Shown here in pieces: positions 31,402 through 37,164 of a stretch of 37,164 bases of DNA. The stretch spans positions 102,566 through 139,729 of the forward strand of contig CADEHE010000013.1 in assembly GCA_902826775.1 (NCBI GenBank), read 5' to 3'. How positions within the stretch are numbered: the stretch's first letter is position 1; the number at the start of each line of letters is the position of its first letter. The stretch is from an uncultured Pseudomonadota bacterium (lineage in GTDB: Bacteria; Pseudomonadota; Gammaproteobacteria; Burkholderiales; JALYOK01). A program made the position numbers and the translations under genes. The notes beneath the pieces were generated by a model. It was not told the DNA's origin. It ran no database searches and saw only the letters and a list, made by a program, of their open reading frames with translations.

Positions 31402-31770
31402 CTACAAAACTTCCGGAGCAAGCGAGACAATTTTCATGAAGCGCTCTGTGCGCAACTCGCGCGTAACCGGTCCAAAAATACGCGTGCCAATCGGCTCAAG
31501 CTTGGCCGTCAGCAGCACGGCAGCGTTATTGTCGAAGCGCACCAAGGACCCGTCCGCACGGCGCACGCCCTGCGCAGTGCGCACTACGACGGCGTTGTAA
31601 ACCTCGCCTTTCTTCACGCGACCGCGCGGTGCTGCGGACTTGACGCTCACCTTAATGACGTCGCCAATGGAAGCGTATCTGCGCTTGGAACCACCTAGAA
31701 CTTTGATGCACATGACGGCGCGCGCGCCAGTGTTGTCCGCCACATCAAGTAGCGATTGCATTTGAATCAT
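31402..31770 (-). CDS. rplN: 50S ribosomal protein L14
   Basis: A 122-residue protein of standard length starting MIQMQSLLDVADNTGARAVM; the L14 end ELRTERFMKIVSLAPEVL is complete. It forms part of the bridge to the 30S. It is the first gene of the spc unit, with its own promoter at 31885-31914 and an unusually long gap (146 bases) to rpsQ. GGAAAGG precedes the ATG. Confidence 0.98.
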   Translation of the reverse strand: MIQMQSLLDVADNTGARAVMCIKVLGGSKRRYASIGDVIKVSVKSAAPRGRVKKGEVYNAVVVRTAQGVRRADGSLVRFDNNAAVLLTAKLEPIGTRIFGPVTRELRTERFMKIVSLAPEVL

Positions 31771-31844
31771 AATTCAGCCTTTCCAACTTTTCCGCCGCCC
31801 CGAAGGGTATTAGCGGTTAGTCTTGGAACCCGTGGATGGGAGGG

Positions 31845-31876
31845 AAAACGCGGCCTTACTCGTAGAGCAACCGCGT
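31845..31876 (-). promoter_or_regulatory. hairpin at the predicted 5' end of the spc mRNA
   Basis: On the minus strand ACGCGG (31876-31871) pairs with CCGCGT (31853-31848). An inner TGCTC/GAGTA pairing (with one G-T pair) continues the stem, and TTTT follows (31848-31845). The predicted transcription start is near 31878, so the stem would sit at the very 5' end of the rplN mRNA. It might protect the mRNA or act as an attenuator. Confidence 0.5.
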
Positions 31877-31884
31877 AATCACGA

Positions 31885-31914
31885 ATTATAACTGCCCCGA
31901 AGCTATCCTGTAAA
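31885..31914 (-). promoter_or_regulatory. sigma70-like promoter of the spc unit
   Basis: The minus strand has TTTACA (31914-31909), an 18-base spacer and TATAAT (31890-31885). The -35 starts three bases after the rpsQ stop codon. The place matches that of the spc promoter before rplN in E. coli. Confidence 0.8.
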
Positions 31915-31916
31915 CC

Positions 31917-32180
31917 CTAGATGACTCGTGCTTTCTCGACCACACGCGTAACTCGCCAAGCTTTGGTCTTCGAAATCGGCCGGCACTCTTGAATTTCGAC
32001 CGTATCTCCCGTGACAACCCCAGCCTGATCCACATGCGCGTGGTATTTGCGCGAACGCCGAACCACTTTCCCGTACATCGGGTGCATTACGGTGCGCTCG
32101 ACCAGTACGGAAACTGTTTTGGCCATCTTGTCGCTAACGACACGACCGGTCAGGGTCTTCTTCGTCGCCTTTTCGTTCAT
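31917..32180 (-). CDS. rpsQ: 30S ribosomal protein S17
   Basis: An 87-residue OB-fold protein with LTGRVVSDKMAKTVSVLVER and the signature GDTVEIQECRPISKTKAWRV. It is a primary binder of the 16S 5' domain. Its start overlaps the rpmC stop by four bases (ATGA). It is the last gene of the S10 unit. Confidence 0.97.
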   Translation of the reverse strand: MNEKATKKTLTGRVVSDKMAKTVSVLVERTVMHPMYGKVVRRSRKYHAHVDQAGVVTGDTVEIQECRPISKTKAWRVTRVVEKARVI

Positions 32181-32371
32181 GCCTGCCTCGCTTTTTCCGT
32201 GAGGATGGTCTTGATACGCGCTATGTCACGGCGCAGTTTGCGCGCCTCACTGACGTTGGTGCTTTGCTGCGTCGCCAACTGCATGCGCAAACCGAACTGC
32301 GCTCGGCGCACTGCCAGCAACTCCTTCTGCAGGTCGTCGGCGCTCTTGGTTCTTAGCTCTTTCGCTTTCAT
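32177..32371 (-). CDS. rpmC: 50S ribosomal protein L29
   Basis: A 64-residue two-helix protein, MKAKELRTKSADDLQKELLA at the start, and the signature ARKLRRDIARIKTILTEKAR near the end. It lies at the tunnel exit next to L23, where trigger factor and SRP dock. It is translationally coupled to rpsQ. Confidence 0.97.
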   Translation of the reverse strand: MKAKELRTKSADDLQKELLAVRRAQFGLRMQLATQQSTNVSEARKLRRDIARIKTILTEKARQA

Positions 32372-32385
32372 CTGAATCTGTCCTT

Positions 32386-32799
32386 CTAACCCAAATGCCG
32401 CGTCACGAACGTCGTGCCCAAGGGCAGCTTGGCAGCGGCTAGGCGGAACGCTTGTTGTGCGGTGGCAAGATCGACGCCATCCATCTCATACAAAACCTTG
32501 CCTGGATGGATCTCCGCTACGAAGTATTCAGGGTTGCCCTTGCCGTTACCCATGCGCACCTCGGCCGGCTTACGTGAAACCGGCTTGTCCGGGAAAATAC
32601 GTATCCAAATACGTCCGCCGCGTTTGATGTGGCGAGTCATCGCGCGGCGGGCCGCTTCGATTTGACGCGCGGTAATGCGTCCGCGCTCGATAGCCTTGAG
32701 ACCGAACTCGCCAAAACTTACCTTAGTCCCGGCGGTGCGGACGCCGCGATTGCGCCCTTTTTGCTGTTTGCGATACTTTGTTCTAGCTGGCTGCAGCAT
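32386..32799 (-). CDS. rplP: 50S ribosomal protein L16
   Basis: A 137-residue protein of standard length. MLQPARTKYRKQQKGRNRG and RIWIRIFPDKPVSRKPAEVR with RMGNGKGNPEYFVAEI are the two L16 signatures. It shapes the A-tRNA site near the peptidyl transferase centre. It starts 17 bases before the end of rpsC. Confidence 0.98.
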   Translation of the reverse strand: MLQPARTKYRKQQKGRNRGVRTAGTKVSFGEFGLKAIERGRITARQIEAARRAMTRHIKRGGRIWIRIFPDKPVSRKPAEVRMGNGKGNPEYFVAEIHPGKVLYEMDGVDLATAQQAFRLAAAKLPLGTTFVTRHLG

Positions 32800-33499
32800 G
32801 TTCTCTCCTTCCGCCGCCTCTGCGCGGCTTGCGCTCGGGCTCCGCCGGCGCTGCTGCGGGTTGTTCGTTGCGGCCGAGAATCTCGCCCTTGAACACCCAC
32901 ACCTTGATACCTATGACACCGTAAGTGGTCTTCGCTTCGCTGGTCGCGTAATCGATGTCGGCACGCAGCGTATGCAGTGGAACGCGGCCCTCGCGATACC
33001 ACTCGGTACGGGCAATTTCGATCCCATTCAACCTTCCGGCACTCATTATCTTGATGCCCTGAGCGCCCAGGCGCATTGCGTTTTGCATCGCGCGCTTCAT
33101 GGCGCGGCGGAACATCACACGCTTCTCTAACTGACTGGCAATGCTGTCAGCGATGATTTGCGCTTCGATTTCCGGTTTGCGCACTTCCTCGATGTTCACG
33201 TGCACCGGCACCTTCATCAGTTTCTGCAGGCCGGTGCGTAGCGCCTCGATATCCTCACCCTTCTTGCCGATTACGACACCCGGGCGCGCGCTATAGATCG
33301 TAATCTTGGCGTTCTTGGCTGGACGTTCGATAATGATTTGGCTCACGGCGGCGTGGGCCAGCTTCTTTTTCAGGTAGTCGCGTACCTGAATATCATCGCG
33401 CACCATGCCGGCGAAATTCTTGTTGGAAGCGTACCACCGCGAACTCCAGTTCCGCTGTACCGCCAGTCGAAACCCGATTGGGTGAATTTTTTGACCCAT
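32783..33499 (-). CDS. rpsC: 30S ribosomal protein S3
   Basis: A 238-residue protein starting MGQKIHPIGFRLAVQRNWSS, with a KH domain (ARPGVVIGKKGEDIEALR) and a C-terminal domain carrying the YGVIGIKVWVFKGEI stretch. The tail is rich in proline, arginine and glycine. It forms part of the mRNA entry channel. Its ATG overlaps the rplV TAA by one base and its end overlaps rplP by 17 bases. Confidence 0.98.
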   Translation of the reverse strand: MGQKIHPIGFRLAVQRNWSSRWYASNKNFAGMVRDDIQVRDYLKKKLAHAAVSQIIIERPAKNAKITIYSARPGVVIGKKGEDIEALRTGLQKLMKVPVHVNIEEVRKPEIEAQIIADSIASQLEKRVMFRRAMKRAMQNAMRLGAQGIKIMSAGRLNGIEIARTEWYREGRVPLHTLRADIDYATSEAKTTYGVIGIKVWVFKGEILGRNEQPAAAPAEPERKPRRGGGRREHAAAS

Positions 33500-33846
33500 T
33501 ATTGGCCCCCTTTTGCGCCGTCGCCAACCGCGACGAATATGTGGCAGGTTGGCTTGGCGATCTTGAAAGCACGGCCTTTGGCCCGAGCCATAAAACGGCG
33601 CAAGAAAGTGCCGCGCTCAACAAAGATTTCCGTGACCTTCAAAGTGTCGATATCGGCGCCCTGATTGTGCTCGGCATTGGCGATCGCCGATTCCAACACT
33701 TTCTTCACCAAGCGCGCACCCTTCTTGGGACTGAACGCCAGTACATTGAGCGCCCTATCGACCGGCAAACCCCGGACTTGATCGGCCACTAGCCTGCCCT
33801 TCTGGGCAGACAAGCGCGCTCCTCGCAGCTCAGCTACGGCTTTCAT
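33499..33846 (-). CDS. rplV: 50S ribosomal protein L22
   Basis: A 115-residue protein. AELRGARLSAQKGRLVADQVRG at the start and the tunnel-lining hairpin ERGTFLRRFMARAKGRAFKI near the end are typical. The hairpin contributes to the exit-tunnel constriction and to macrolide binding. It overlaps rpsS by four bases and rpsC by one. Confidence 0.98.
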   Translation of the reverse strand: MKAVAELRGARLSAQKGRLVADQVRGLPVDRALNVLAFSPKKGARLVKKVLESAIANAEHNQGADIDTLKVTEIFVERGTFLRRFMARAKGRAFKIAKPTCHIFVAVGDGAKGGQ

Positions 33847-34142
33847 TTGCCACCCTCCTTCTTCGCGGGTGCGGCAACCTTGCGGTCACCGGGATGGCCT
33901 TTGAAGGTTCTAGTCAGCGCAAACTCGCCCAGCTTATGCCCCACCATATTTTCGGTGACGTAGACAGGTATGTGCTGGCGGCCATTGTGCACGGCGATGG
34001 TCATCCCGACAAAATCGGGCAGCACAGTTGAGCGGCGTGACCACGTCTTGATTGGACGCTTGTCCTTACTTGCCTGGGCTGTCTCAATCTTGCGCAGCAA
34101 GTGGCCGTCGACAAAGGGGCCCTTCTTTACAGATCGTGCCAT
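33843..34142 (-). CDS. rpsS: 30S ribosomal protein S19
   Basis: A 99-residue protein starting MARSVKKGPFVDGHLLRKI, with the S19 signature VGHKLGEFALTRTFKGHPGD. It is slightly longer than the usual 91-92 residues, due to an alanine/lysine-rich tail (APAKKEGGK). It sits in the 30S head with S13. Confidence 0.98.
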   Translation of the reverse strand: MARSVKKGPFVDGHLLRKIETAQASKDKRPIKTWSRRSTVLPDFVGMTIAVHNGRQHIPVYVTENMVGHKLGEFALTRTFKGHPGDRKVAAPAKKEGGK

Positions 34143-34158
34143 AAGTGTGTCCTATTCC

Positions 34159-34989
34159 TTATGCGCGATGGCGCCGACGCACGATCATGCTGTCGGACCA
34201 CTTGTTCTTGCGCGTCTTATAGCCCTTGGCTGGTGTGCCCCAGGGCGATACGGGATGCGGGTTGCCTTGACCCGACTTGCCTTCACCACCACCGTGCGGG
34301 TGATCCACGGGATTCATCACCACGCCGCGCACCGTCGGTTTGATCCCACGCCAGCGCTGCGCTCCTGCCTTACCGATACTGCGCAGATTGTGCTCCTCGT
34401 TGCCAACTTCGCCAACGGTGGCGCGGCAATCAATATGCACTTTGCGAATTTCGCCAGAGCGCAGACGCAGCTGGACGTAAATGCCTTCACGCGCCAACAC
34501 CTGCGCCGACGTGCCGGCCGAGCGCGCCAGCTGCGCACCTTTGCCGGGCTGCAGTTCGATGCAGTGCACCGTCGAACCTACGGGGATATTGCGCAGCGGC
34601 AAAGCGTTGCCGGGTTTGATGGGCGCCTCCGGCCCGCTCAGCAATTGCGCGCCCACGGCGATCCCCTTCGGCGCGATGATATAGCGGCGCTCGCCATCGA
34701 GGTAACAAAGCAATGCGATATTGGCGCTGCGATTCGGATCGTATTCCAACCGCTCGACTCTTGCGGCAATACCGTCTTTGGTGCGGCGGAAATCGATGAT
34801 GCGGTAGTTGTGCTTGTGCCCGCCGCCCTGATGCCGCATCGTGATATGGCCGTTGTTATTGCGCCCGGCGTGGCGGTTTTGATGTTCGGTAAGAGCGAAC
34901 ATCGGCGGGCCCTTGTGCAAATCGGGGTTGACCAGTTTGACCAGACCGCGACGGCCCGGCGAAGTAGGTTTGACTTTGACTAGTGGCAT
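34159..34989 (-). CDS. rplB: 50S ribosomal protein L2
   Basis: A 276-residue protein of standard length. The C-terminal NPVDHPHGGGEGKSGQG contains the conserved histidine close to the peptidyl transferase centre; MRHQGGGHKHNYRIIDFRR lies in the N-terminal RNA-binding part. L2 is needed for subunit association. Standard place between rplW and rpsS. Confidence 0.98.
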   Translation of the reverse strand: MPLVKVKPTSPGRRGLVKLVNPDLHKGPPMFALTEHQNRHAGRNNNGHITMRHQGGGHKHNYRIIDFRRTKDGIAARVERLEYDPNRSANIALLCYLDGERRYIIAPKGIAVGAQLLSGPEAPIKPGNALPLRNIPVGSTVHCIELQPGKGAQLARSAGTSAQVLAREGIYVQLRLRSGEIRKVHIDCRATVGEVGNEEHNLRSIGKAGAQRWRGIKPTVRGVVMNPVDHPHGGGEGKSGQGNPHPVSPWGTPAKGYKTRKNKWSDSMIVRRRHRA

Positions 34990-34997
34990 GGCTATTC

Positions 34998-35309
34998 CTA
35001 AGCGGCGCCCGCGAAGTTGATTTCTTGTCCTGGCTTCAGGCTGACATAAGCCTTCTTCCAGTTGTTGCGGCGGCCGATGAAACGGCCAAAGCGCTTTTCC
35101 TTACCCTTAACGTTACTGATTGCGACCGACTCGACTTCCGCCTTGAACATCAACTGCACAGCCGCTTTGATTTCAGACTTTGTCGCATCGGGAAGCACGC
35201 GAAAAATTACTTGGTTATGCTTCTCGCCGATCATGGTTCCCTTCTCGGAAACGACCGGCGCAACCAACACCGTCATAAGCCGCTCTTCATTTGGCTTGGT
35301 CGCGTTCAT
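34998..35309 (-). CDS. rplW: 50S ribosomal protein L23
   Basis: A 103-residue protein. MTVLVAPVVSEKGTMIGEK and FRVLPDATKSEIKAAVQLMF are typical of bacterial L23, the docking site for trigger factor, SRP and SecY at the tunnel exit. It begins four bases before the rplD stop. Confidence 0.97.
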   Translation of the reverse strand: MNATKPNEERLMTVLVAPVVSEKGTMIGEKHNQVIFRVLPDATKSEIKAAVQLMFKAEVESVAISNVKGKEKRFGRFIGRRNNWKKAYVSLKPGQEINFAGAA

Positions 35310-35926
35310 GCGAGCACCTCTTCAAGTTTGCGCAGTGCGCCGCGCGTCATGAGCACTTGATCGCAATGCACCAAACTCACCGGATCAGCTTTGCCGACTT
35401 CCATGACTGCGACGTTTGCCAAATTCCGCGCCGATAAATAAAGATTCTCGTCCACCGAGTCCGTCACTACGAGCACCTCGTCAAATCCCATGCCCTTTAG
35501 CTTCTGCGCCAGCAGCTTGGTCTTGGGTTGCTCGATACGCAGATCTTCCACAACTGAAATACGCCCTTCGCGCGCCAATTGCGACCAAATCACTTTTACA
35601 CCTGCGCGATAAGCTTTGCGGTTTACCTTGTGGCTGAAGTTCTCGTCCGGCGAGCTTGGAAAGGTCTTGCCGCCACCGCGCCAAAGCGGACTAGACGCAC
35701 GCCCTGCGCGAGCACGGCCAGTACCCTTTTGCTTCCACGGCTTCTTGCGGCTCTTGTTTACTTCGGAACGGCCAAGCTGTTTGCGCGTGCCGCTGCGCGC
35801 GTTCGCCTGGTAGGCGACGACCAACTGGTGGACCAAGCTCTCGTTAAATTCGCGGCCGAAGACGTCATCCGGCGCCGGGAGCGTAGAAGTAGCCTCGCCT
35901 TTATCGTTAATTAGTTTCAGTTCCAT
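35306..35926 (-). CDS. rplD: 50S ribosomal protein L4
   Basis: A 206-residue protein with the L4 loop signature KKPWKQKGTGRARAGRASSP that reaches into the exit tunnel. In enterics, L4 represses the S10 operon through its leader and stimulates RNase E control. It lies two bases after rplC, in standard order. Confidence 0.98.
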   Translation of the reverse strand: MELKLINDKGEATSTLPAPDDVFGREFNESLVHQLVVAYQANARSGTRKQLGRSEVNKSRKKPWKQKGTGRARAGRASSPLWRGGGKTFPSSPDENFSHKVNRKAYRAGVKVIWSQLAREGRISVVEDLRIEQPKTKLLAQKLKGMGFDEVLVVTDSVDENLYLSARNLANVAVMEVGKADPVSLVHCDQVLMTRGALRKLEEVLA

Positions 35927-35928
35927 GG

Positions 35929-36570
35929 CTACCCCGCCTTAATGCCTGGGCGCACGATGACGTTGCCGCCGCTCGCGCCCGGCACCGCTCCGCGCACCAA
36001 CAGGAGTTGCCGCGCGGTATCCACGCGAACAATTTTCAAGTTGACCGTCGTTTGCTGTTCACGACCCAGCTGACCCGCCATGCGTTTGCCGGGAAATACG
36101 CGTCCCGGATCTTGGCGCTGCCCAATGGACCCCGGCTTGTTGGTGGACACTGAGTTACCGTGGCTGGCGCGGTTGGAGCTGAAATGGTGCCGCTTGATGA
36201 CACCGGCGAAGCCCTTACCCTTGGAGATGCCAGTGACGTCAACAGTCTGGCCAGCGGCAAAAATGTCGATGCCCACGGTTGCGCCGGGTTGGTACTGCCC
36301 TACCTGCTCTTCGCTGACACGGAACTCGCGCAGTACTTCGCCGGCTTCCACACCTGCCTTGGCGAGATGGCCTGCCTCGGCCTTGTTCACGCGGCTATTC
36401 CGGCGCTTGCCAAATGTCACCTGCAAGGCAGTGTAGCCGTCATTGGCAGCCGTCTTGACTTGCGCGACCCGATTGTTCGAACAATCGATCACCGTAACGG
36501 GGATAGACTCCCCCGAGTCACCGAAGACTCTTGTCATGCCGACCTTGCGGCCGACCAAGCCTAAGCTCAT
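35929..36570 (-). CDS. rplC: 50S ribosomal protein L3
   Basis: A 213-residue protein starting MSLGLVGRKVGMTRVFGDSG. The central RASHGNSVSTNKPGSIGQRQ and DPGRVFPGKRMAGQLG form the extension that reaches the peptidyl transferase centre; its glutamine in GQRQD is the usual PrmB methylation site. GAGGA precedes the ATG. It follows rpsJ after an unusually long gap of 102 bases that holds a hairpin. Confidence 0.98.
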   Translation of the reverse strand: MSLGLVGRKVGMTRVFGDSGESIPVTVIDCSNNRVAQVKTAANDGYTALQVTFGKRRNSRVNKAEAGHLAKAGVEAGEVLREFRVSEEQVGQYQPGATVGIDIFAAGQTVDVTGISKGKGFAGVIKRHHFSSNRASHGNSVSTNKPGSIGQRQDPGRVFPGKRMAGQLGREQQTTVNLKIVRVDTARQLLLVRGAVPGASGGNVIVRPGIKAG

Positions 36571-36584
36571 TGTAATTTCCTCTT

Positions 36585-36611
36585 AAAAGGCGCCGACTGC
36601 AATGGGTCGGC
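36585..36611 (-). promoter_or_regulatory. hairpin with T-run in the rpsJ-rplC gap
   Basis: On the minus strand GCCGAC (36611-36606) pairs with GTCGGC (36597-36592) across an eight-base loop; TTTT follows at 36588-36585, just before the rplC ribosome-binding site. It looks like a weak terminator or attenuator that could lower readthrough from rpsJ into rplC. Confidence 0.45.
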
Positions 36612-36672
36612 ATTTCACTTTAGCGCTGATTACACCGGCGAACTGGCTATGCCGTCCGCGTCTGTTTGCGCT

Positions 36673-36993
36673 TTACAACTTGATTTCTACGTCCACTCCT
36701 GCGGGCAAGTCCAACTTCATCAGCGCGTCCACGGTCTTGTCCGTCGGATCGACGATATCCATGAGGCGCATGTGCGTACGAATTTCCAACTGCTCGCGCG
36801 AAGTCTTGTCCACGTGCGGCGAACGCAACAAATCGAAACGTTGAATACGCGTGGGCAATGGCACTGGCCCGCGCACCACTGCGCCGGTGCGCTTCGCCGT
36901 TTCGACAATCTCCAGCGCCGAGCGGTCGATCAACCGATAATCGAAGCCCTTGAGCCGGATGCGAATCTTTTGGTGCTGTATTGCTTGTGCCAT
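36673..36993 (-). CDS. rpsJ: 30S ribosomal protein S10
   Basis: A 106-residue protein with QKIRIRLKGFDYRLIDRSA at the start, GPVPLPTRIQRFDLLRSPHV in the middle and the conserved HMRLMDIVDPTDKTVDALM. It works in the 30S head and also as NusE in antitermination with NusB. The ATG at 36993 was chosen over an in-frame TTG four codons upstream; neither has a clear Shine-Dalgarno site. It is the first gene of the S10 unit. Confidence 0.97.
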   Translation of the reverse strand: MAQAIQHQKIRIRLKGFDYRLIDRSALEIVETAKRTGAVVRGPVPLPTRIQRFDLLRSPHVDKTSREQLEIRTHMRLMDIVDPTDKTVDALMKLDLPAGVDVEIKL

Positions 36994-37005
36994 TTTGTCG
37001 TTCAA

Positions 37006-37021
37006 GCGCGCTTTCGCGCAC
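37006..37021 (-). promoter_or_regulatory. GAAA-tetraloop hairpin in the rpsJ leader
   Basis: On the minus strand GTGCGC-GAAA-GCGCGC forms a 6-bp stem (one T-G pair) closed by a GNRA loop, ending 12 bases before the rpsJ ATG, where a Shine-Dalgarno site would normally be. It could influence initiation on rpsJ. Confidence 0.45.
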
Positions 37022-37045
37022 GCTCCGTGTGCCTATACTGCCAGT

Positions 37046-37051
37046 ATTATA
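37046..37051 (-). promoter_or_regulatory. possible -10 element of an S10 promoter
   Basis: TATAAT on the minus strand in the 116-base tuf-rpsJ gap, 52 bases before the rpsJ start. No good -35 hexamer was seen at 16-18 bases, so it is only a candidate. Confidence 0.45.
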
Positions 37052-37109
37052 AATCTGAGAGTCGCATTCTTAGCGAGTTTTCAGAATATGCCCTTGTGAG
37101 TATCTATTA

Positions 37110-37164
37110 TTACTCAAGAACCTTTGCCACCACGCCTGCTCCGACGGTTCTGCCGCCCTCTCGA
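37110..37164 (-). CDS. tuf: elongation factor Tu, C-terminal end (partial)
   Basis: The last 17 full codons and the TAA stop of a gene that runs out of the window. The minus strand encodes REGGRTVGAGVVAKVLE, the invariant EF-Tu C-terminus. tuf upstream of rpsJ is the normal end of the str operon (rpsL-rpsG-fusA-tuf), so the rest should lie to the right of the window. Confidence 0.93.
   Translation of the reverse strand, partial: REGGRTVGAGVVAKVLE

Noticed and set aside
33970..34983. 337-residue plus-strand frame opposite rpsS and rplB
   Set aside because: It is fully antisense to two universally conserved ribosomal genes and has no domain signature.

Overview
The window looks like chromosomal DNA of a denitrifying proteobacterium, most likely a betaproteobacterium. 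It is GC-rich by eye. The ribosomal superoperon has infA and rpmJ between secY and rpsM, an arrangement familiar from Betaproteobacteria and not found in E. coli. The nir and nor proteins are of the Pseudomonas/Thiobacillus type. The genus cannot be named from the sequence alone. No rRNA, tRNA, CRISPR array, phage gene or transposase gene was seen, and no gene-free stretch exceeds 300 bases.

Bases 1-8.7 kb hold a mixed accessory region. It has a FmdB-type zinc-ribbon protein, two paralogous periplasmic di-haem cytochromes of the DHOR (DUF1111) family, a PdxA-like dehydrogenase and a four-carbon acid sugar kinase between them, an NTF2-like protein, a SAM hydroxide adenosyltransferase, a small exported protein of unknown function and an LDH2/MDH2-type dehydrogenase. 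A 103-bp element with perfect 15-bp terminal inverted repeats fills one intergenic gap.

Bases 8.8-23 kb form a denitrification island. A Crp/Fnr regulator of the Dnr/NNR type is followed on the opposite strand by one long nir transcription unit: nirS (cytochrome cd1 nitrite reductase), nirC, nirF, a fused nirDL, nirG, nirH, nirJ and nirN. nirE is divergent from nirS. Together these cover haem d1 synthesis and its use in NO2- to NO reduction. Next come a DUF2249 gene and, divergent from it, norC-norB (NO to N2O), two small uncharacterised membrane proteins and an alginate-export-type porin. FNR/Dnr-type boxes (TTGA[C/T]-N4-[A/G]TCAA) lie between nirS and nirE, between the DUF2249 gene and norC, and upstream of the first DHOR gene. 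This suggests one NO/low-oxygen regulon, probably run by the encoded Dnr-like protein. norQ, norD, norE and nirM are not in the window.

Bases 23-37.2 kb are the S10-spc-alpha ribosomal protein superoperon on the minus strand. It runs from the 3' end of tuf at the right edge, through rpsJ to rpsQ (S10), rplN to rpmJ (spc), and rpsM to rplQ (alpha). A strong sigma70-like promoter sits between rpsQ and rplN. A bidirectional hairpin terminator separates this block from the denitrification island.
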